Assembly: GCA_043425375.1 (NCBI GenBank) | Contig: JBHWQC010000084.1 | Span: 1-6,096 of the forward strand | DNA: 6,096 nt | Origin: Atopostipes sp043425375 | GTDB taxonomy: Bacteria > Bacillota > Bacilli > Lactobacillales > Carnobacteriaceae_A | Reading direction: 5' to 3' | Shown: positions 3,238 through 6,096 of the stretch, one piece after another | Position numbering within the stretch: the first letter of the stretch is position 1 | Layout of the letters: the number at the start of each line of letters is the position of its first letter | Notes under the pieces: generated by a model | Seen by the model: the letters and a program-made list of their open reading frames with translations, nothing else | Database searches by the model: none | Told to the model about the DNA's origin: nothing | Program-made: the position numbers and the translations under genes

Positions 3238-5943
3238 ATGGCCGAATACTATCAGAAAAATGTAGAAGAGACCCTTGAGGAATTTGAAACGGATATGGAA
3301 CATGGTTTATCAAAAGATGAAGTGGAAAAACGACAAGAAGAATATGGGCCCAATGAGTTGGAAGAACAAGAAACCAAAGAGTGGTATGAAATTCTCTTTG
3401 ATAACTTGAATAATATTATTGTTTATCTATTAGGGGCAGCGGCGCTGTTTTCACTCTTTTTAGGCGATTATATTGAAGCGATTGCCATTGTTTTGGCGAT
3501 TCTCATTTCAGTGGTGACGGGTTTTGTGGTGGAAATGCGTGCGGCCCAATCGGTGGATGCGTTGCAGGAGATGGTGCTCACCACCGTGGATGTCTTGCGG
3601 GACGGTGAAGTGGTTGAAGTGGAGTCCAATCAACTCGTTCCCGGTGATATTATGCTGCTAGAAGAAGGCGATGCGATTGCAGCGGATGGACGCGTGGTAG
3701 AATCTAACAACTTTGCGGCGATTGAGTCGGCGCTGACAGGTGAATCCGAAGCAGTCGACAAAGAAGACGACACGGTGTTTGATGAAGAAGTGCCTCTAGG
3801 AGACCGCGACAATATGGTCTTTTCCGGCACAGCTTCCACGCGCGGCAACGCCAAAGCAATTGTAACGGAGATTGCGATGGATACGGAAGTTGGACATATT
3901 TCCAAAATGTTGGAAGGCGAAGACGATGAAGGCACTCCTTTAGACAAAGAAATCAATCAGTTAGGAAAAGCCCTGATTGCGATTGCGGTCGTAGCAGCGG
4001 TCGCGGTGATTATTGTAGGCTACCTGTCCGGTCAAGCGATGGATGGACTCATTCAAATGGCAATAATTCTAGCTGTTGCAGCAATTCCAGAGGCTTTGCC
4101 GGCGGTTCAAACCATTACCCTGGCTCGCGGAATGGAAACGATGGCCGATCACCAAGCCCTCGTCAAAACTTTACCCGCCGTTGAAACTCTGGGCTCGACC
4201 TCAGTCATTGCGACCGATAAAACGGGCACGTTGACCGAAAATCAGATGCTCGTTTCACAAGTTATTGTCAAAGACGACGTGAAATATGAGGTCAGCGGGG
4301 AAGGCTACCGGCCTGAAGGTGAGCTGACGTTGGATGGCGAGACGATCTCCTTGCCTGATTTTTCAACGCTCGAGGATGTAGACGCTGCGGATGAACACGG
4401 TGATTTGATCCGCCTCATTATTAACGGCTTTTTGAGTTCAAACGCAGTGCTTGAAAAAGACGAGGACCAAGACGAATACAGCGTCGATGGCGACCCGACC
4501 GATGGCGCTTTGACCGTTTTAGGGCACAAAGCCGGCGTCAACCAAGACCTTTTAGGTGAAATGGGCTGGGCGCGACAAGACGAGTTTCCTTTTGATTCCG
4601 ATAAAAAATATATGGGTATCCTGGTGGACGGACCGACCAAGAAGCTGATTTTAAAAGGCGCGCCAGATGTTATGGCCGAGATGGCCAATCTTTCAGAGGC
4701 AGATAAAGAGTATTGGGAAAAAGCCAACGAGAGCCTAACCAAACAAGGCATGCGTGTCATTACCTTAGCAGAAGTGGAAGTTGAAGATGTCAATCAAGAC
4801 ATTGAAGCAGTGATAGAAAGTGTCGATACATTTGAAATCTTAGGCATGTACGGCATTATTGACCCGCCACGTCAAGATGTCAAAGAGTCCGTAGAACTTA
4901 CGCAAGGAGCGGGTATCCGGGTCAAAATGATTACCGGCGACCACCCTGATACGGCTCAAGTGATTGCGCAAGAGATTGGGTTAGAGGATGCCGATAATGT
5001 AATGACTGGCCAAGATATCGATGAGGCAGCAGAAAACGAAAGTTTAGGCGAACAGTTATTAGAAACGGGCGTTTTTGCGCGTGTCTCTCCTGAAAACAAA
5101 CTGCAAATTGTCGACGCTTTACGCGAACGTCAACAAATTGTGGCGATGACTGGAGACGGGGTCAACGATGCGCCGGCTTTAAATGGCGCGGATATCGGCA
5201 TCGCGATGGGTGTGCGCGGGACAGAAGTGGCGAAAGAATCGTCGGATATGATTTTAACTGATGACCGTTTTGCGACGATTGTAGATGCGGTAGAAGTAGG
5301 CCGAAAAATTTTTGATAACATTAAGAAATTCGTATCGTTCTTGTTTACGTGTAACTTGGTGGAAATTACAGCGATTTTCCTCACGGTTGCTTTCCTGTTA
5401 CCGTTGCCCGTGGCTCCGCTGCACATTTTATACTTGAACTTAATTATTGATTTGCTGCCGGCCATTGCTTTGTCGGTTGAACCGGGCGAGCCAGATATTA
5501 TGGAACGCCCGCCCCGCGATCCTGAGAGAGGACTGATCAATAAGCTCTTCATCTTTCAGGTGGGGCTCAGTGGTATCGTGATCGGTATTTCGGCCTTCCT
5601 CGTGTTTCTGTATTTTAATGGAGCGGATGTTTCCGATACCTATGCCCAAACGGCTACCTTCAGTATGATGGCTTTAGGGCAGCTGACGCATATCTTTAAT
5701 GTACGCCATGACAATCAATTTGGGTTAGACAAGAGTCTGTTAGACAATAAACCTTTAATCGGTGCGTTAATCGCTGCCTTTGGTTTATTACTCCTGGCGG
5801 TTTACGTACCATTTATGCAAAATATTATGGTCACAGAAGCTTTGTCATTGACGACTTGGGGGATTTTGTTTGGCGTATCGCTTGTTGTTATGCTGATCAA
5901 TCATTTGATTAAAAAAATCGTTCACCGTTTTGCGGGTGAATAA
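3238..5943 (+). CDS. P2A-type (calcium-ATPase-like) cation-transporting P-type ATPase
   Basis: This ATP-driven cation pump of the inner membrane is complete at 901 residues, a normal length. Key sites in order: actuator TGES (167-170); M4 IPEALP (283-288, Glu285); phosphorylation motif DKTGT (327-331, Asp327); nucleotide-binding KGAPD (473-477); DPPR (542-545); TGDH (566-569); and hinge TGDGVNDAP (638-646). Ten helices are expected: M1-M2 ~57-98, M3-M4 ~244-298, M5-M10 ~699-890. SERCA Ca2+ ligands map to Glu285 (M4), Asn706 and Glu709 (M5), and Asn734 and Asp738 (M6). The SERCA Thr799 position is Ile737 and the M8 Glu is probably Gln815, so site I looks incomplete, as in PMCA/SPCA single-site pumps. 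Ca2+ efflux is likely; Mn2+ or another cation is not excluded. No N-terminal CxxC metal domain is present. Start: ATG 3238, 7 bases after GGGAGGA. It stands alone between two terminators. Confidence 0.95.
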   Translation: MAEYYQKNVEETLEEFETDMEHGLSKDEVEKRQEEYGPNELEEQETKEWYEILFDNLNNIIVYLLGAAALFSLFLGDYIEAIAIVLAILISVVTGFVVEMRAAQSVDALQEMVLTTVDVLRDGEVVEVESNQLVPGDIMLLEEGDAIAADGRVVESNNFAAIESALTGESEAVDKEDDTVFDEEVPLGDRDNMVFSGTASTRGNAKAIVTEIAMDTEVGHISKMLEGEDDEGTPLDKEINQLGKALIAIAVVAAVAVIIVGYLSGQAMDGLIQMAIILAVAAIPEALPAVQTITLARGMETMADHQALVKTLPAVETLGSTSVIATDKTGTLTENQMLVSQVIVKDDVKYEVSGEGYRPEGELTLDGETISLPDFSTLEDVDAADEHGDLIRLIINGFLSSNAVLEKDEDQDEYSVDGDPTDGALTVLGHKAGVNQDLLGEMGWARQDEFPFDSDKKYMGILVDGPTKKLILKGAPDVMAEMANLSEADKEYWEKANESLTKQGMRVITLAEVEVEDVNQDIEAVIESVDTFEILGMYGIIDPPRQDVKESVELTQGAGIRVKMITGDHPDTAQVIAQEIGLEDADNVMTGQDIDEAAENESLGEQLLETGVFARVSPENKLQIVDALRERQQIVAMTGDGVNDAPALNGADIGIAMGVRGTEVAKESSDMILTDDRFATIVDAVEVGRKIFDNIKKFVSFLFTCNLVEITAIFLTVAFLLPLPVAPLHILYLNLIIDLLPAIALSVEPGEPDIMERPPRDPERGLINKLFIFQVGLSGIVIGISAFLVFLYFNGADVSDTYAQTATFSMMALGQLTHIFNVRHDNQFGLDKSLLDNKPLIGALIAAFGLLLLAVYVPFMQNIMVTEALSLTTWGILFGVSLVVMLINHLIKKIVHRFAGE

Positions 5944-5955
5944 GTTATAAAAGCG

Positions 5956-6011
5956 AAAAGCTTCGGTCAAGTCTTATCCTATTTGTGGATGAAACATAAC
6001 CGAAGCTTTTT
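5956..6011. terminator. Branched, probably bidirectional terminator between convergent genes
   Basis: AAAAGCTTCGGT (5956-5967) pairs perfectly with ACCGAAGCTTTT (5999-6010), giving a 12-bp stem ending in T residues on the plus strand. The A run in the left arm supplies a T run for the minus strand. The 31-base loop contains a second small hairpin (5974-5979 with 5987-5992). It lies 12 bases after the ATPase stop and 15 bases beyond the stop of the convergent gene. Confidence 0.8.
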
Positions 6012-6025
6012 AATGTCTTAAATAG

Positions 6026-6096
6026 CTATATTCCAAATGCAAAGTTATGCATGAACTTTTGAGCAATTTGATAGAATTGTTCTTCTTCCATATTTT
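6026..6096 (-). CDS. C-terminal end of a convergent gene, product unknown (5' truncated by window)
   Basis: Reading the minus strand from the window edge gives an open frame that ends at TAG (6026-6028). Only 22 residues are visible; they include EEEQFYQIAQKF followed by a hydrophobic end (FAFGI). The amino-acid composition and the shared terminator immediately downstream suggest the end of a real gene. An ATG at 6091-6089 could alternatively start a 21-residue peptide, but any ribosome binding site would lie outside the window. No family can be assigned. Confidence 0.45.
   Translation of the reverse strand, partial: NMEEEQFYQIAQKFMHNFAFGI

Noticed and set aside
3630..5649. Several minus-strand open frames inside the P-type ATPase
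   Set aside because: They are low-complexity, Ser-rich shadows of a fully conserved gene on the plus strand.

Overview
The window looks like a chromosomal segment of a low-to-moderate GC Bacillota, most likely a bacillus or lactic-acid-type relative. The signs are strong Shine-Dalgarno sites (GGAGG, AAAGGAG, GGGAGGA), short intergenic gaps, hairpin-plus-T terminators and Bacillota-like protein families. A Carnobacteriaceae-like host is my impression only. The proteins are acidic, which would fit a salt-tolerant organism, but this is weak evidence.

Layout. At 1-414 is the C-terminal part of a LolD/MacB-type ABC ATPase, cut by the window edge. Twelve bases later, probably in the same transcript, comes a UvsE/UVDE UV-damage endonuclease (427-1695). 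Its last ~120 residues look like a DUF1722 (YbgA-type) domain fused to the nuclease. A strong terminator (1718-1762) closes this unit. The 347-base gap that follows holds about 2.5 copies of a 40-bp-period, hairpin-prone repeat and then a candidate promoter containing a perfect 12-bp palindrome. That promoter drives a YghU-type glutathione S-transferase homologue (2043-2831). A 64-residue two-helix membrane protein of unknown function (2923-3117) has its own extended -10 promoter and terminator. Next is a complete 901-residue P2A-type cation-transporting P-type ATPase (3238-5943). Its Shine-Dalgarno lies inside an 11-bp perfect inverted repeat whose partner is 47 bases upstream. A hairpin at 5956-6011 probably terminates both the ATPase and a convergent minus-strand gene whose last residues are visible at 6026-6096.

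How the genes relate. Apart from the probable ABC-uvsE cotranscription, each gene appears to be its own unit. A stress theme (UV repair, thiol/disulfide chemistry, cation export) is possible but is inference. The observations most worth following are the UvsE-DUF1722 fusion, the 40-bp repeat cluster, and the possible Shine-Dalgarno-masking repeat before the ATPase. No CRISPR array, rRNA, tRNA, transposase or phage gene was recognised.
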